Positions 33,178-41,205 of a stretch of DNA of 64,000 nt are shown here, piece by piece; position 1 is the first letter of the stretch; the number at the start of each line of letters is the position of its first letter. The stretch is from an uncultured Bacteroides sp. (lineage in GTDB: Bacteria; Bacteroidota; Bacteroidia; Cytophagales; Cyclobacteriaceae), in the NCBI GenBank assembly GCA_902168185.1, contig CABHOV010000046.1, positions 248,001 to 312,000 on the forward strand. Direction: 5' to 3'. The notes below the pieces were generated by a model. It did not search any database and had not been told where the DNA came from. It worked only from the letters and a program-made list of their open reading frames with translations. Position numbers and translations under genes: made by a program.

Positions 33178-34443
33178 ATGGCATCCCCGAAATGTTTCAT
33201 ATACTATATGTTGTTTATGCTCGCTGCATTTTCCTCCACGGCACAGGAATGGAAAACATTGGGTGTTGATGAGCTTTTCGAAAAGGCACGTCAGACTGCC
33301 TTTGATGGTAAACGTGAAGAAGCACGGACTATGCTGATCACTATTCTCGAACGCGCTCCAGACTATACCGATGTACGGGTTTTCCTGGCGCGCACCTATG
33401 CGTGGGATGAGCAACGTGCACTGGCCCGGAAAGAACTTCAAACTGTTTTGGCAAAATCGCCTTCGCATGAAGATGCGCTCAATGCTTTGACAGATGTAGA
33501 AATGTGGGATGATGACTTTGCGCAGGCGCTTACCGTTGTAAATACCGGTCTCTCCTATTATCCTAATTCGGAAGATCTTATATACAAAAAGGCGCGTATA
33601 CTAAAATCACTTGATCAGCCGGAAGAAGCACAACGTGTACTGAATCACCTACTGTCCATTAATCCCGCGCATACCAAAGGCCTTGAGTTATCGGAAGATC
33701 TTCGTCTGGCACGCATGAAATATACTGCCGGTGTATCGTATGATCTAGATCTTTTCAGTCGCACCTATAATCCTGCGCACTCCTTGGCTGCACAACTTGC
33801 GCGCGCAAACCGGTGGGGCTCATCCATTATCCGGTTAAACTATGCGCATCGCTTTTCCTCCAATGGAATTCAACCTGAAATTGATCTATACCCCCGGATC
33901 GTACAAGGTGTATATGCTTACCTCAATTATGGATATTCCGATAGCGACTTGTTTCCGCAGCATCGCTTTGGTACAGAGGTATTCACCAAACTCCCGCTAA
34001 GCTTTGAAGCATCGGCAGGTCTCCGGCATTTATACTTTGGAACAAACAGTAAAGTGACGATCTACACAGGTTCCATCGGCTGGTATTATAAAAGTTACTG
34101 GTTCTCGTTCCGTCCCTATATTACTCCGGGTGAACCGGGCACATCGTTCTCCTCCACGTTAACGGTCAGAAAATATTTCAAAGATGCTGATAACTATATC
34201 GGACTCACCGGTGGCTATGGATTCTCTCCGGACGATCGCAGGATTCAAAGTTCAACCGGCCTGAGTACAGATCGCATTTATATTCTGAAATCACAACGGG
34301 TGGGATTTGCTTGGCAAAAAACGTTGAAGCGAAATTTTATACTAAACATCAGCCTGGGACTCTCTCGTCAGGAATTATCCTTTGATGAAGGTAAATATGT
34401 GTGGATCACAAACACGGTTGTGGGGTTACGCAAAAGGTTTTAA
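33178..34443 (+). CDS. YaiO-family outer-membrane beta-barrel protein with TPRs
   Basis: The 421-residue protein has a signal peptide (cut after FSSTAQ), TPR repeats (about 30-175, including ARTYAWDEQRALARKELQTV), and a C-terminal beta barrel (about 180-421) ending in Phe, as outer-membrane barrels do. The TPR repeats resemble those on the previous protein, including an ARTYAWD motif in both. By analogy with PgaA and other TPR-barrel porins it should export the polymer. Its start is one base after the preceding stop, closing the operon. Confidence 0.9.
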   Translation: MASPKCFIYYMLFMLAAFSSTAQEWKTLGVDELFEKARQTAFDGKREEARTMLITILERAPDYTDVRVFLARTYAWDEQRALARKELQTVLAKSPSHEDALNALTDVEMWDDDFAQALTVVNTGLSYYPNSEDLIYKKARILKSLDQPEEAQRVLNHLLSINPAHTKGLELSEDLRLARMKYTAGVSYDLDLFSRTYNPAHSLAAQLARANRWGSSIIRLNYAHRFSSNGIQPEIDLYPRIVQGVYAYLNYGYSDSDLFPQHRFGTEVFTKLPLSFEASAGLRHLYFGTNSKVTIYTGSIGWYYKSYWFSFRPYITPGEPGTSFSSTLTVRKYFKDADNYIGLTGGYGFSPDDRRIQSSTGLSTDRIYILKSQRVGFAWQKTLKRNFILNISLGLSRQELSFDEGKYVWITNTVVGLRKRF

Positions 34444-34646
34444 ACCGTATACCTATAAGAAGACCAGTTTTATTTAATGAAAAAACTATCATTTTAAACA
34501 GCTTATCTTCAGCATATCATAGCCTATATCTGACTCGTGCGTTAAGAATATAGGTAAATATCCGAGGCATCCGACTACAACACTACATGAATATGTAGGC
34601 GAAATACTGATGCATTAAGCCTGCCATACTATGTCTAACATCAATG

Positions 34647-36299
34647 CTATAGCTTTCTCTCACCAACAATCAACACCCACGGATTGCTATCGGGAGCTAT
34701 AAACGTATTCTCTTGCCGTGATGTTCCCACATTTACAAATGCTCCGGTTTTGGGATTGAACCAGTGATGAGGAAGGCTGGCCGGTATATTTCGGATCGTT
34801 ATTGCTCCGCCTTCCGCGAGATATGCTATATAAAACGTGCCTTCTTTCGCAAGCAATGGTTTATTACCTTCGGTGAGGTCAAAACGTTTTTCCATATCCG
34901 TAAAATCAAAATACTGAAAGGCTTTTGACACGAACCCTACATATTTACTTCCTTCAAGATGTATAGCCTCACGCCAGGATACCGGTTGATCAGTCCACGT
35001 GTCCCATCCCCCTTCATCCGGCTTTACTTTCCATTGCCAAAGACCGGCAGCACCATATACTACACCCATGGTTCCTCCGTGCATCAATTGTGTCCATGCC
35101 TCTTCACCTTGCCACCAGCCTAATCCAAGCGTGCCTCCTCCCATACCTTCGTATGTTGGCTCTCCGTTAAGGACAGCCTTCACAGGTTTAGTACTATACA
35201 TCTCCTCCACCTTATAGAGTATATGTTTGCCTTCATGTCCGCTTTGCGCCCATTGAAAGTCAAGCCACGGTTCAGCCTGATACGAACGGTTATAGTGAAA
35301 ACACTTGGTACTGTCACCTTGTGCCCAGGGTGCGAGGTAATTGTCTGCAGGATTATAGTGAATACCCGTGGGCTGCCTATAACAATCCCACGCTTCAATG
35401 GTTATACCACCAGGCTTTACTCCGGGATCGAGCCCTGTACCATCGGCACTTACAAGCCAACATGCAGGCATACTTCCGTACCGTGCTATTAGGTATTTAC
35501 AATACCGAGCATACTCTTCAGGAGCAGCTGTAGTACCCAGTACTGTCTTACCTTTCCAGCCGAAACCGTGAAAGACCGGTTGATATACCGGAACTATACC
35601 ATGATCCACCAGTATAGTCATCAGCGAGTCGAGATACTGAAAGTAATCCGGCTTTAGTATATTCAAATGTCCTTGTGGGAGATCCTCAAAAGCTCTGTCA
35701 AAGCCAAATATACTATCACGCGCTTCGGGGCCTTCCGCATACCGATCCGGTTGGACAGACATCAGCAGCGCCGTGTTATAGCCTTTTTGCTTACGGTCAT
35801 TAGCATATATCTTTACCTGATCGGTAGTGGCTCGGAACGGAATGGCCCAAGGTGTATCTCCTATAACCAGAAAGGGCGTGCCATCATGATGTACTATATT
35901 TCTCTTTTCGGGAGATATCTTAAGCAAACCATGTTTCAACAGGGTGTTATCGCCCGTATATACTACAGATTTAAGTTTACCATGCTGTCCGGATAAACCA
36001 GTATCACTACCCGAAGTATAGGTTGTCCAACTCCATATTGTTGCGGTATCGGGCGGTGTAAACCTTATCTTCCAATACTTATCGCCGTCCCAAAACGCGG
36101 GCCTCTTTAAAGAATCGCCACGATTATTGGTAAATACAGCCCATATATCTATATCTGTATATGGATTTTTATATATATTCTGAGACGTTAGGGTAATTTC
36201 ATAAGTTGTCCACTGCGGAATATGGGGTATAATTTGATCTTTAGGGCCGCATTGTGTGAAAATTATATATACTATGAGGATAAAGCGACAGTTTTTCAT
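34647..36299 (-). CDS. DUF4038/GH140-like (apiosidase-like) lipoprotein glycoside hydrolase
   Basis: The 550-residue protein has a lipoprotein signal (IFTQC, Cys about 18), an N-terminal DUF5060-like beta domain (about 25-110), a DUF4038 TIM barrel (about 135-450: FLVIGDTPWAIPFRAT, QKGYNTALLMSVQPDRYAEG, CWLVSADGTG), and a C-terminal beta domain (AITIRNIPA, WFNPKTGAFVNVG). GH140 relatives cleave apiose from rhamnogalacturonan II, but DUF4038 proteins vary and the substrate cannot be assigned. It sits on the cell surface or periplasmic face. It is divergent from a small basic protein gene. Confidence 0.82.
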   Translation of the reverse strand: MKNCRFILIVYIIFTQCGPKDQIIPHIPQWTTYEITLTSQNIYKNPYTDIDIWAVFTNNRGDSLKRPAFWDGDKYWKIRFTPPDTATIWSWTTYTSGSDTGLSGQHGKLKSVVYTGDNTLLKHGLLKISPEKRNIVHHDGTPFLVIGDTPWAIPFRATTDQVKIYANDRKQKGYNTALLMSVQPDRYAEGPEARDSIFGFDRAFEDLPQGHLNILKPDYFQYLDSLMTILVDHGIVPVYQPVFHGFGWKGKTVLGTTAAPEEYARYCKYLIARYGSMPACWLVSADGTGLDPGVKPGGITIEAWDCYRQPTGIHYNPADNYLAPWAQGDSTKCFHYNRSYQAEPWLDFQWAQSGHEGKHILYKVEEMYSTKPVKAVLNGEPTYEGMGGGTLGLGWWQGEEAWTQLMHGGTMGVVYGAAGLWQWKVKPDEGGWDTWTDQPVSWREAIHLEGSKYVGFVSKAFQYFDFTDMEKRFDLTEGNKPLLAKEGTFYIAYLAEGGAITIRNIPASLPHHWFNPKTGAFVNVGTSRQENTFIAPDSNPWVLIVGERKL

Positions 36300-36472
36300 A
36301 TATATGGGGGCTTTTACATATATGAATTTAAAGATATTCTGGTATAAAAGCAGCTATCTTTATAGATAGTATATGAAAAAGTATAGTACTTTTTATGTAT
36401 ATATTATTTCATTCCAATACAAATCCGTATAATTGCACCTATAATTATATTTTTAACTTAAATAATCTGAAA
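36300..36472. promoter_or_regulatory. AT-rich divergent regulatory region
   Basis: This gap serves two divergent genes. TATCTTTA, close to TAnnTTTG, occurs on the minus strand at 36329-36336 and on the plus strand at 36355-36362. Two small hairpins are present: CTATCT/AGATAG (36354-36369) and AAAAAGTA/TACTTTTT (36376-36394). A TATAATTG element (7 of 8) also lies at 36428-36435 before the small gene. Confidence 0.4.
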
Positions 36473-36664
36473 ATGGCAAAGAAAAAACTCCCAGACAATC
36501 ACGGTAAGCTTGTTACTAAAAAAGAACTAGCTGAGATTAAAAGACTGGTTAAAGCAGGAAACAATTCAACTAAAGTTGCTAAAGAAGTAGGCCGTACACT
36601 TGGTTCACTTCGTAAGATTGCTTTTGACAATCAGATTTCTCTTCGCGTTAAGAAAGCAAAATAA
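36473..36664 (+). CDS. Small basic HTH-like protein, 63 residues
   Basis: The ATG at 36473 gives MAKKKLPDNHGKLVTKKELA and a very Lys-rich protein ending VKKAK. The middle (KELAEIKRLVKAGNNSTKVAKEVGRTLGSLRKIA) has the spacing of a homeodomain-like helix-turn-helix. The open frame continues upstream but that part is AT-rich and unlike coding sequence. A 3'-side hairpin follows at 36731. I have no firm family; a DNA-binding or nucleoid-associated role is likely from charge and fold. Confidence 0.75.
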   Translation: MAKKKLPDNHGKLVTKKELAEIKRLVKAGNNSTKVAKEVGRTLGSLRKIAFDNQISLRVKKAK

Positions 36665-36730
36665 TCGTTGATTTTAGTATAATCAGATCTGTCCTTATTA
36701 CTACTGGTTAGATAATAAGTAAGCAGTTCG

Positions 36731-36759
36731 TAGCCCTGCATCATACTGATGCAGGGCTA
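36731..36759 (+). terminator. Perfect hairpin, likely terminator
   Basis: A perfect 13-bp stem (36731-36743 with 36747-36759, TAGCCCTGCATCA) closes on a three-base loop. It lies between the small HTH gene and a convergent minus-strand small gene. A U-tract is lacking, so it could instead be a protein-binding palindrome. Confidence 0.55.
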
Positions 36760-36790
36760 TACGGACGCTTAAAGTCTCCTCTCCTCTTGA

Positions 36791-36958
36791 TTATGATTGC
36801 TGAATCTCCTGCAATCTGTTTCTTTCAACAGCCATGATACTTGGCCCCGGCAATTCAACACTGTAGATTGTTTTAGATCGGTTTACCGGCTTAAGGATTA
36901 CCACAACTATTTTACCGTCCAGTAAATACTGACGGCCTGCTACCAATTCATTGTTCAT
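36791..36958 (-). CDS. Hypothetical 55-residue protein
   Basis: An uninterrupted minus-strand frame from ATG (36958) to TAA (36791) encodes MNNELVAGRQYLLDGKIVVV, continues with VILKPVNRSKTIYSVELPG, and ends IQQS. The composition (alternating beta-type residues, then a charged helix) is protein-like, as if a small SH3-like beta barrel. It lies 73 bases downstream of the 114-residue gene on the same strand, so they may be cotranscribed. No family is recognised. Confidence 0.55.
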   Translation of the reverse strand: MNNELVAGRQYLLDGKIVVVILKPVNRSKTIYSVELPGPSIMAVERNRLQEIQQS

Positions 36959-37031
36959 TCTATTACTATACTATTTGTGAAAGCTTGCATACAACATGCT
37001 ATCGTTCATATCAACGTTGGAAGTTGTATGA

Positions 37032-37376
37032 TTATGATGCGTAAATATACTTTTTGATCATCCGGTCGAGCTCACGGTAAAACAGTTTACTATGATCGCC
37101 CGTGAAAGATACCGTACCACTCGCATTGAAATCTTCTATAATCTCACGGTATAGTTCGCCATCCACCGGCTCGGCCAGCATCACTTTAAGATCACGTCTT
37201 ATGAATTGAATCTTTACAGGCGATAGCTCCACCAGCTTATACTGCTGTGCTACATATGCTACCAGATTTCGTTCATCCAGAAAATCTTTGATCAGATCAT
37301 TTCGATGCTGCTGTATAAGTTCAATTATACTCCGCGGGTCTTGTTGTTGTGTCGACAGATCGCTTTGTTTTTGCAT
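37032..37376 (-). CDS. Hypothetical 114-residue protein
   Basis: The protein is soluble and helical, with a Gln-rich start (QKQSDLSTQQQDPRSI), long charged helices (EDFNASGTV, ELDRMIKKYIYAS) and no signal or membrane segment. I do not recognise a family. A perfect -7 element lies four bases before its ATG, which argues that it is a real, transcribed gene, probably with a leaderless mRNA. The 55-residue gene follows it on the same strand. Confidence 0.65.
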   Translation of the reverse strand: MQKQSDLSTQQQDPRSIIELIQQHRNDLIKDFLDERNLVAYVAQQYKLVELSPVKIQFIRRDLKVMLAEPVDGELYREIIEDFNASGTVSFTGDHSKLFYRELDRMIKKYIYAS

Positions 37377-37691
37377 GGTGCAAAAGTAAACTATTCAGGC
37401 CCGTGTTTGTGTGCTATTTGTTCCAAAAAGGTATATGCTTTCACTATTTCACGATAAAATGCGGATGATATAGCCCGAAAATTCAAGAATCCATTGCAAT
37501 AACTTGAATTATAGGTGTTCGATAAGCCAAGCGGTAGATTTTGTTTTGTACATCCGAGACAGAAATAATCAAGCTAAAAATGTATTCAACCCGCTACGTA
37601 AGTGTATCTATTACACATTTTCTATTTCAATTTTGACTTTTTTTACAATACCAGAAGATGCAAATTGGCCGCTCAATTCATAATAAACCTT
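37377..37691. other. Long intergenic region before the sugar transporter
   Basis: No gene is visible in these 315 bases. It contains the minus-strand -7 element at 37381-37388 and an inverted repeat AATTCAAG/CTTGAATT (37480-37487 with 37503-37510), an operator-like palindrome about 180 bases before the transporter start. TAGATTTTG near 37530 is one base too long for a -7 element. Confidence 0.5.
37381..37388 (-). promoter_or_regulatory. Candidate -7 element directly before the 114-residue gene
   Basis: The minus strand reads TACTTTTG-CACC-ATG, an exact TAnnTTTG match with a four-base gap to the start codon, the same spacing as before the araC-like gene. The transcript would begin at or next to the ATG. 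Confidence 0.45.
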
Positions 37692-39089
37692 ATGGCGTCC
37701 ATCATATCATCTTCCACTGCTTCATCAAACAATGAGAAGGGTAATTATACCTTACCACTCATCATTCTTACAACCTTGTTTTTTATGTGGGGTTTCATAA
37801 CCTGTATGAACGATATTCTTATACCGTATCTACAGGGTATCTTTAAACTTACACCTGCTCAAGCCGGATTTATACAATCTGCTTTTTTTGGTGCTTACTT
37901 TTTTGTATCGCTGATCTACTTCCTGGTGTCCATCAACCTGGGCGATCCGCTTGCCAAGATTGGCTATAAGAACGGAATTATTATTGGACTAATCACAGCA
38001 GCTATTGGTTGTTGCCTTTTCTACCCGGCTGCTGAATTGAAAGTTTATGGTATATTTCTGCTTGCACTTTTTGTGTTGGCCGGTGGTATCACTATTCTGC
38101 AAATGGCGGCTAACCCATACGTTGCGTTGCTGGGCAACTCCGAAACTTCTTCCAGTCGTCTTACGCTTACACAAGCATTCAATTCTTTTGGAACTACAAT
38201 CGCTCCGATCATTGGAGGTAAACTGATCTTCGAAAGCGTGGGTGGAAAAGAACACATGACTGCCGAAGCTGTAAAGACTCCCTATCTCTTTCTTGCCGCT
38301 ACATTGATTGCTCTCGCTGTAATCATTTCATTGTCCAAGCTTCCAAGATTTACCGGTGAGAAAATTGAAAAAGGTCTCGAAGTATTAAAGTTCTCCCACC
38401 TCACACTCGGTGTGATCGGTATCTTCATGTATGTAGGAGGTGAAGTTGCTATAGGAAGTTACCTGGTAAAATACTTCGATGAATTGCTTGGCTTCAAAGA
38501 AGCAACGGCTGCTATATACGTTGCTTTCTATTGGGGAGGTGCCATGGTAGGCCGATTTATAGGGGCAATCTCATTGACAAACCGGAATCAAACTCAAAAA
38601 TTCTTGTTGATGGCCATGATCACGCTCATTGCCGTGGTAGCAGTATTTATGCTTATGGAAAGTGTATTGTTTGCTTTGATTATACTCGGACTGGTAACCG
38701 GTAACTGTATAGCATTCATACTTGGTAAATCTGTTCCGGCCAAAACGCTGGCTATATTCTCAATCATTGTTGTGGGACTTTTGATAACGACTGTATTTAC
38801 ATCGGGAGCTGTAGCCATGTGGTCTGTTCTTGCCATTGGCTTATTCAATTCCATTATGTTCCCTACGATCTTTACATTGGCGATTAAAGATCTCGGGAAA
38901 TATACCAGTCAGGGTTCTTCTTTGTTGGTAATGGCAATTGTTGGTGGAGCGGTTCTTACACCGGTAACGGGTATTATTGTAGGTGCTATCGGATATCAGA
39001 AAGCATTCCTGTTCCCGATCATCTGCTATCTTTTTATATTCTACTATGGCATAAAAGGACACGAGGTTAAACGCAAGGCCAGCGCCTGA
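37692..39089 (+). CDS. FucP/GluP-type sugar:proton symporter (MFS)
   Basis: The ATG at 37692 removes a 30-residue unlike extension. Twelve membrane helices follow, and the N-terminal signature FFMWGFITCMNDILIPYLQGIF is typical of the FHS family (fucose, glucose/galactose, and N-acetylglucosamine transporters of Bacteroidota). A large central loop (SKLPRFTGEKIEKG) links the two halves. The GH43 gene converges with it, and other plant-polysaccharide hydrolases are nearby, so a pectin-derived sugar is possible. The actual sugar is not predictable. Confidence 0.9.
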   Translation: MASIISSSTASSNNEKGNYTLPLIILTTLFFMWGFITCMNDILIPYLQGIFKLTPAQAGFIQSAFFGAYFFVSLIYFLVSINLGDPLAKIGYKNGIIIGLITAAIGCCLFYPAAELKVYGIFLLALFVLAGGITILQMAANPYVALLGNSETSSSRLTLTQAFNSFGTTIAPIIGGKLIFESVGGKEHMTAEAVKTPYLFLAATLIALAVIISLSKLPRFTGEKIEKGLEVLKFSHLTLGVIGIFMYVGGEVAIGSYLVKYFDELLGFKEATAAIYVAFYWGGAMVGRFIGAISLTNRNQTQKFLLMAMITLIAVVAVFMLMESVLFALIILGLVTGNCIAFILGKSVPAKTLAIFSIIVVGLLITTVFTSGAVAMWSVLAIGLFNSIMFPTIFTLAIKDLGKYTSQGSSLLVMAIVGGAVLTPVTGIIVGAIGYQKAFLFPIICYLFIFYYGIKGHEVKRKASA

Positions 39090-39120
39090 TTCACCGCGAT
39101 CTATACGTATAACTATACAA

Positions 39121-39159
39121 AACAAGAAAGGCTTCAATCAATTCGAAGCCTTTCTTGTT
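39121..39159. terminator. Bidirectional terminator between MFS and GH43 genes
   Basis: A perfect 15-bp inverted repeat (39121-39135 with 39145-39159, AACAAGAAAGGCTTC) encloses a nine-base loop and ends in TTGTTTTAT. It lies between two convergent genes and can serve both. Confidence 0.88.
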
Positions 39160-39188
39160 TTATCAGGTGTTGATAGCTTTTGATACTA

Positions 39189-40175
39189 TTACTTGATCGT
39201 CTGTGCGGCCACACCTTCTGTTGTGATCTTTATAGGCTTGATAAATCCTTTCTCGTCAAAGTACATTTTGTCAATGCACGTCACACGATGATCAGCATGT
39301 GTTTCACTGAGAGGTCTTCTGTGGTATACAATATACCAGGAGTCCGTCTTGGGAACATGAAGGACAGAATGATGTCCTGCTCCGGTCGCTACAGCGGGAT
39401 CTTGTTGCAATATTTTATCAACACGTTTGAACGGACCTAATGGAGAGTCTGCTATAGCATATGCTACGGAATAATCCGGTCCGGTCCATCCTCCTTCCGA
39501 CCACATGAAATAATACTTTCCGTCTTTGATGAACATGAACGGACCTTCTACATAACCTTCTGGAGTGACTTCTTTATAGATACTGCCGTCAGCAAAAGGT
39601 ACAAGCCCGGTGAACGAGTCGTTAAGCCTGGCCACATTGCAGTGCCGCCATCCACCGTAAAAGATAAACCATGCACCATCTTTATCTTTAAAGACAAACT
39701 GGTCGATAGGCTGTGCACCGTTGTGGAATTTGTCAATCAACGGTTTGCCTAACAGGTCTTTGAACGGACCTTCCGGGCGATTGGAAACCGCTACACCTAT
39801 ACCACCATATTCATTGTCGTTCTGAATATCATTTGCACCAAAAAAGATATAGTACTTACCATCTTTTTGAACAACAGCCGGTGCCCATACAGCACGCTTT
39901 GCCCACTTCACAGAAGCGGTGTCCAATATCCGTTCGTGCTTTGTCCAATGCACGAGATCACGGGACGAAAATGCATCGAAAAAAACCTGTTTCTCATACC
40001 GTGCCGAATACGTAGGGTATATCCAGTATTCTTTTCCAAAGATCACGGCTTCAGGGTCAGCATACCATCCTTCGAAAACAGGGTTACCCGATTTCTGTTT
40101 TTTCTGTTCAGCGGCCGATTGTGCCGAAGCGCTATACGCTATACATAAAACATACAGTATAAAAAGGTTCTTCAT
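39189..40175 (-). CDS. Secreted GH43-family glycosidase
   Basis: The 328-residue protein has a signal peptide (cut near AYSASA) and a five-bladed beta-propeller pattern with the GH43 general-base Asp in EGWYADPEAV, the pKa-modulating Asp region near QPIDQFVFKDKDG, and the general-acid Glu in YVEGPFMF. GH43 enzymes are mostly alpha-L-arabinofuranosidases, beta-xylosidases or galactosidases. It is the last of three minus-strand genes spaced by 33-37 bases with a small unknown protein and a GNAT. Confidence 0.88.
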   Translation of the reverse strand: MKNLFILYVLCIAYSASAQSAAEQKKQKSGNPVFEGWYADPEAVIFGKEYWIYPTYSARYEKQVFFDAFSSRDLVHWTKHERILDTASVKWAKRAVWAPAVVQKDGKYYIFFGANDIQNDNEYGGIGVAVSNRPEGPFKDLLGKPLIDKFHNGAQPIDQFVFKDKDGAWFIFYGGWRHCNVARLNDSFTGLVPFADGSIYKEVTPEGYVEGPFMFIKDGKYYFMWSEGGWTGPDYSVAYAIADSPLGPFKRVDKILQQDPAVATGAGHHSVLHVPKTDSWYIVYHRRPLSETHADHRVTCIDKMYFDEKGFIKPIKITTEGVAAQTIK

Positions 40176-40207
40176 AATAAAAGGTATAAATGATTGATGT
40201 GATGCAA

Positions 40208-40582
40208 TCAGAACTCATCAGGCGTGCGTTCCGGCTGGTTCTCTCCTGCTATCATAACCGTTTGGTTATCCAGGTCTATATGAAATGAACATACCATGTT
40301 TTCCCGATTATCCGTTGTGATATCATCGCATGCAAAGAAGTAGGAAACTTTATATTTCACCACAAATATTCCATTGGCGGCAGTCTGAAACCGGATACTC
40401 GCATCATCAATCGCAAGATCTACAACGCTTCCTTTCTTTGAAAACCAGTAGACTTCGACCATCGACTGCAGTGCTGACTGATGTTGATGTAAAAATTCGG
40501 TTACCGCAAGGGTTCTGCCGTCTTCCTGATGCGCAACAGCGCTTAATGATTCCGTGGTCTTTAATGTGATACTTTCCTGCAT
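40208..40582 (-). CDS. Hypothetical 124-residue protein
   Basis: This soluble protein has no signal peptide and alternates beta-type stretches (GIFVVKYKVSYFFACDD, MVCSFHIDLDNQTVMIAG) after a helical start, like a cystatin- or NTF2-like fold, but I do not recognise the family. A perfect -7 element (TATCTTTG) sits seven bases before the ATG. It probably is cotranscribed with the GH43 gene, 32 bases downstream. Confidence 0.62.
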   Translation of the reverse strand: MQESITLKTTESLSAVAHQEDGRTLAVTEFLHQHQSALQSMVEVYWFSKKGSVVDLAIDDASIRFQTAANGIFVVKYKVSYFFACDDITTDNRENMVCSFHIDLDNQTVMIAGENQPERTPDEF

Positions 40583-40589
40583 GATGTCT

Positions 40590-40597
40590 CAAAGATA
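40590..40597 (-). promoter_or_regulatory. Candidate -7 element before the 124-residue gene
   Basis: The minus strand reads TATCTTTG, an exact and common form of the TAnnTTTG element, followed by seven bases and the ATG at 40582. The mRNA leader would be only two or three bases. Confidence 0.5.
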
Positions 40598-40618
40598 GCA
40601 CAAGAGGCGCTCATAAAT

Positions 40619-41080
40619 TTACTCGATGTGAATCAGTGCCTTGTGCATGCACACGGAGCGATCTATACCTACATATTGACCGTAGTTTTCGGTAACCGTA
40701 AATCCAATTTTCAGATATAGCGCAATGGCTTCGGGCTGATACGTTCCTGTTTCCAAAATACAATCGGTATACTTTAATTCTGATGCCCATGCTTCGAGCG
40801 CATGTATTATACTCCGGCCAATGCCTTGTCCACGAAACTCACTGGATACAAACATGCGCTTGATCTCAGCCGTTCGGTCTGCATACAGTTTAAATGCACC
40901 ACACCCCACGGGTATAGTATCGCTGTACGCGACAATAACATTTTTGATCGTGTCCAATGAATTGAACTGTGCAAAGAAGCTTTGCTCGGCACCATATCTA
41001 CTCAGAAGATCGCGATCGAGCATCTCCACCAGTTTTCTGAAATCATGGTTACTGGAATCTGTTCTGACGAGCTTTATCAT
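40619..41080 (-). CDS. GNAT-family N-acetyltransferase
   Basis: The 153-residue protein has the GNAT fold: beta strand VGCGAFKLYADRTAEIKRMFVS, the acetyl-CoA pyrophosphate loop FRGQGIGRSIIHALE, and the last motif AIALYLKIGFTVTENYGQY. It should acetylate a small amine or protein N-terminus; the acceptor is unknown. It lies first on the strand before the 124-residue gene, 36 bases apart, but that gene has its own -7 element. Confidence 0.9.
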   Translation of the reverse strand: MIKLVRTDSSNHDFRKLVEMLDRDLLSRYGAEQSFFAQFNSLDTIKNVIVAYSDTIPVGCGAFKLYADRTAEIKRMFVSSEFRGQGIGRSIIHALEAWASELKYTDCILETGTYQPEAIALYLKIGFTVTENYGQYVGIDRSVCMHKALIHIE

Positions 41081-41160
41081 TTTATGTGCGAATATGTAAA
41101 TGTAAAAAAACTTTCATTCACGTTCGGCGGCAACATCATGACAAGTCGCGCTAAATAAAA

Positions 41161-41183
41161 AAGGATGCTATAAAAGCATCCTT
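41161..41183 (-). terminator. Rho-independent terminator of the S41 protease gene
   Basis: A nine-bp stem AAGGATGCT (41161-41169) with AGCATCCTT (41175-41183) closes on a five-base loop. On the minus strand the stem is followed by a T-run (bases 41160 downwards), 22 bases after the stop of the protease gene. Confidence 0.85.
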
Positions 41184-41205
41184 CAGAATATAAGATAATG
41201 AATTG

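Noticed and set aside
33001-33468. A 155-residue minus-strand frame spanning the transferase and YaiO genes
   Set aside because: Both plus-strand genes are intact and motif-supported; the frame crosses their junction and shows no family.
36731-36759. Hairpin considered as part of a tRNA or small RNA gene
   Set aside because: It is a single 13-bp stem with a three-base loop and no cloverleaf or other structure; a terminator or binding palindrome is simpler.
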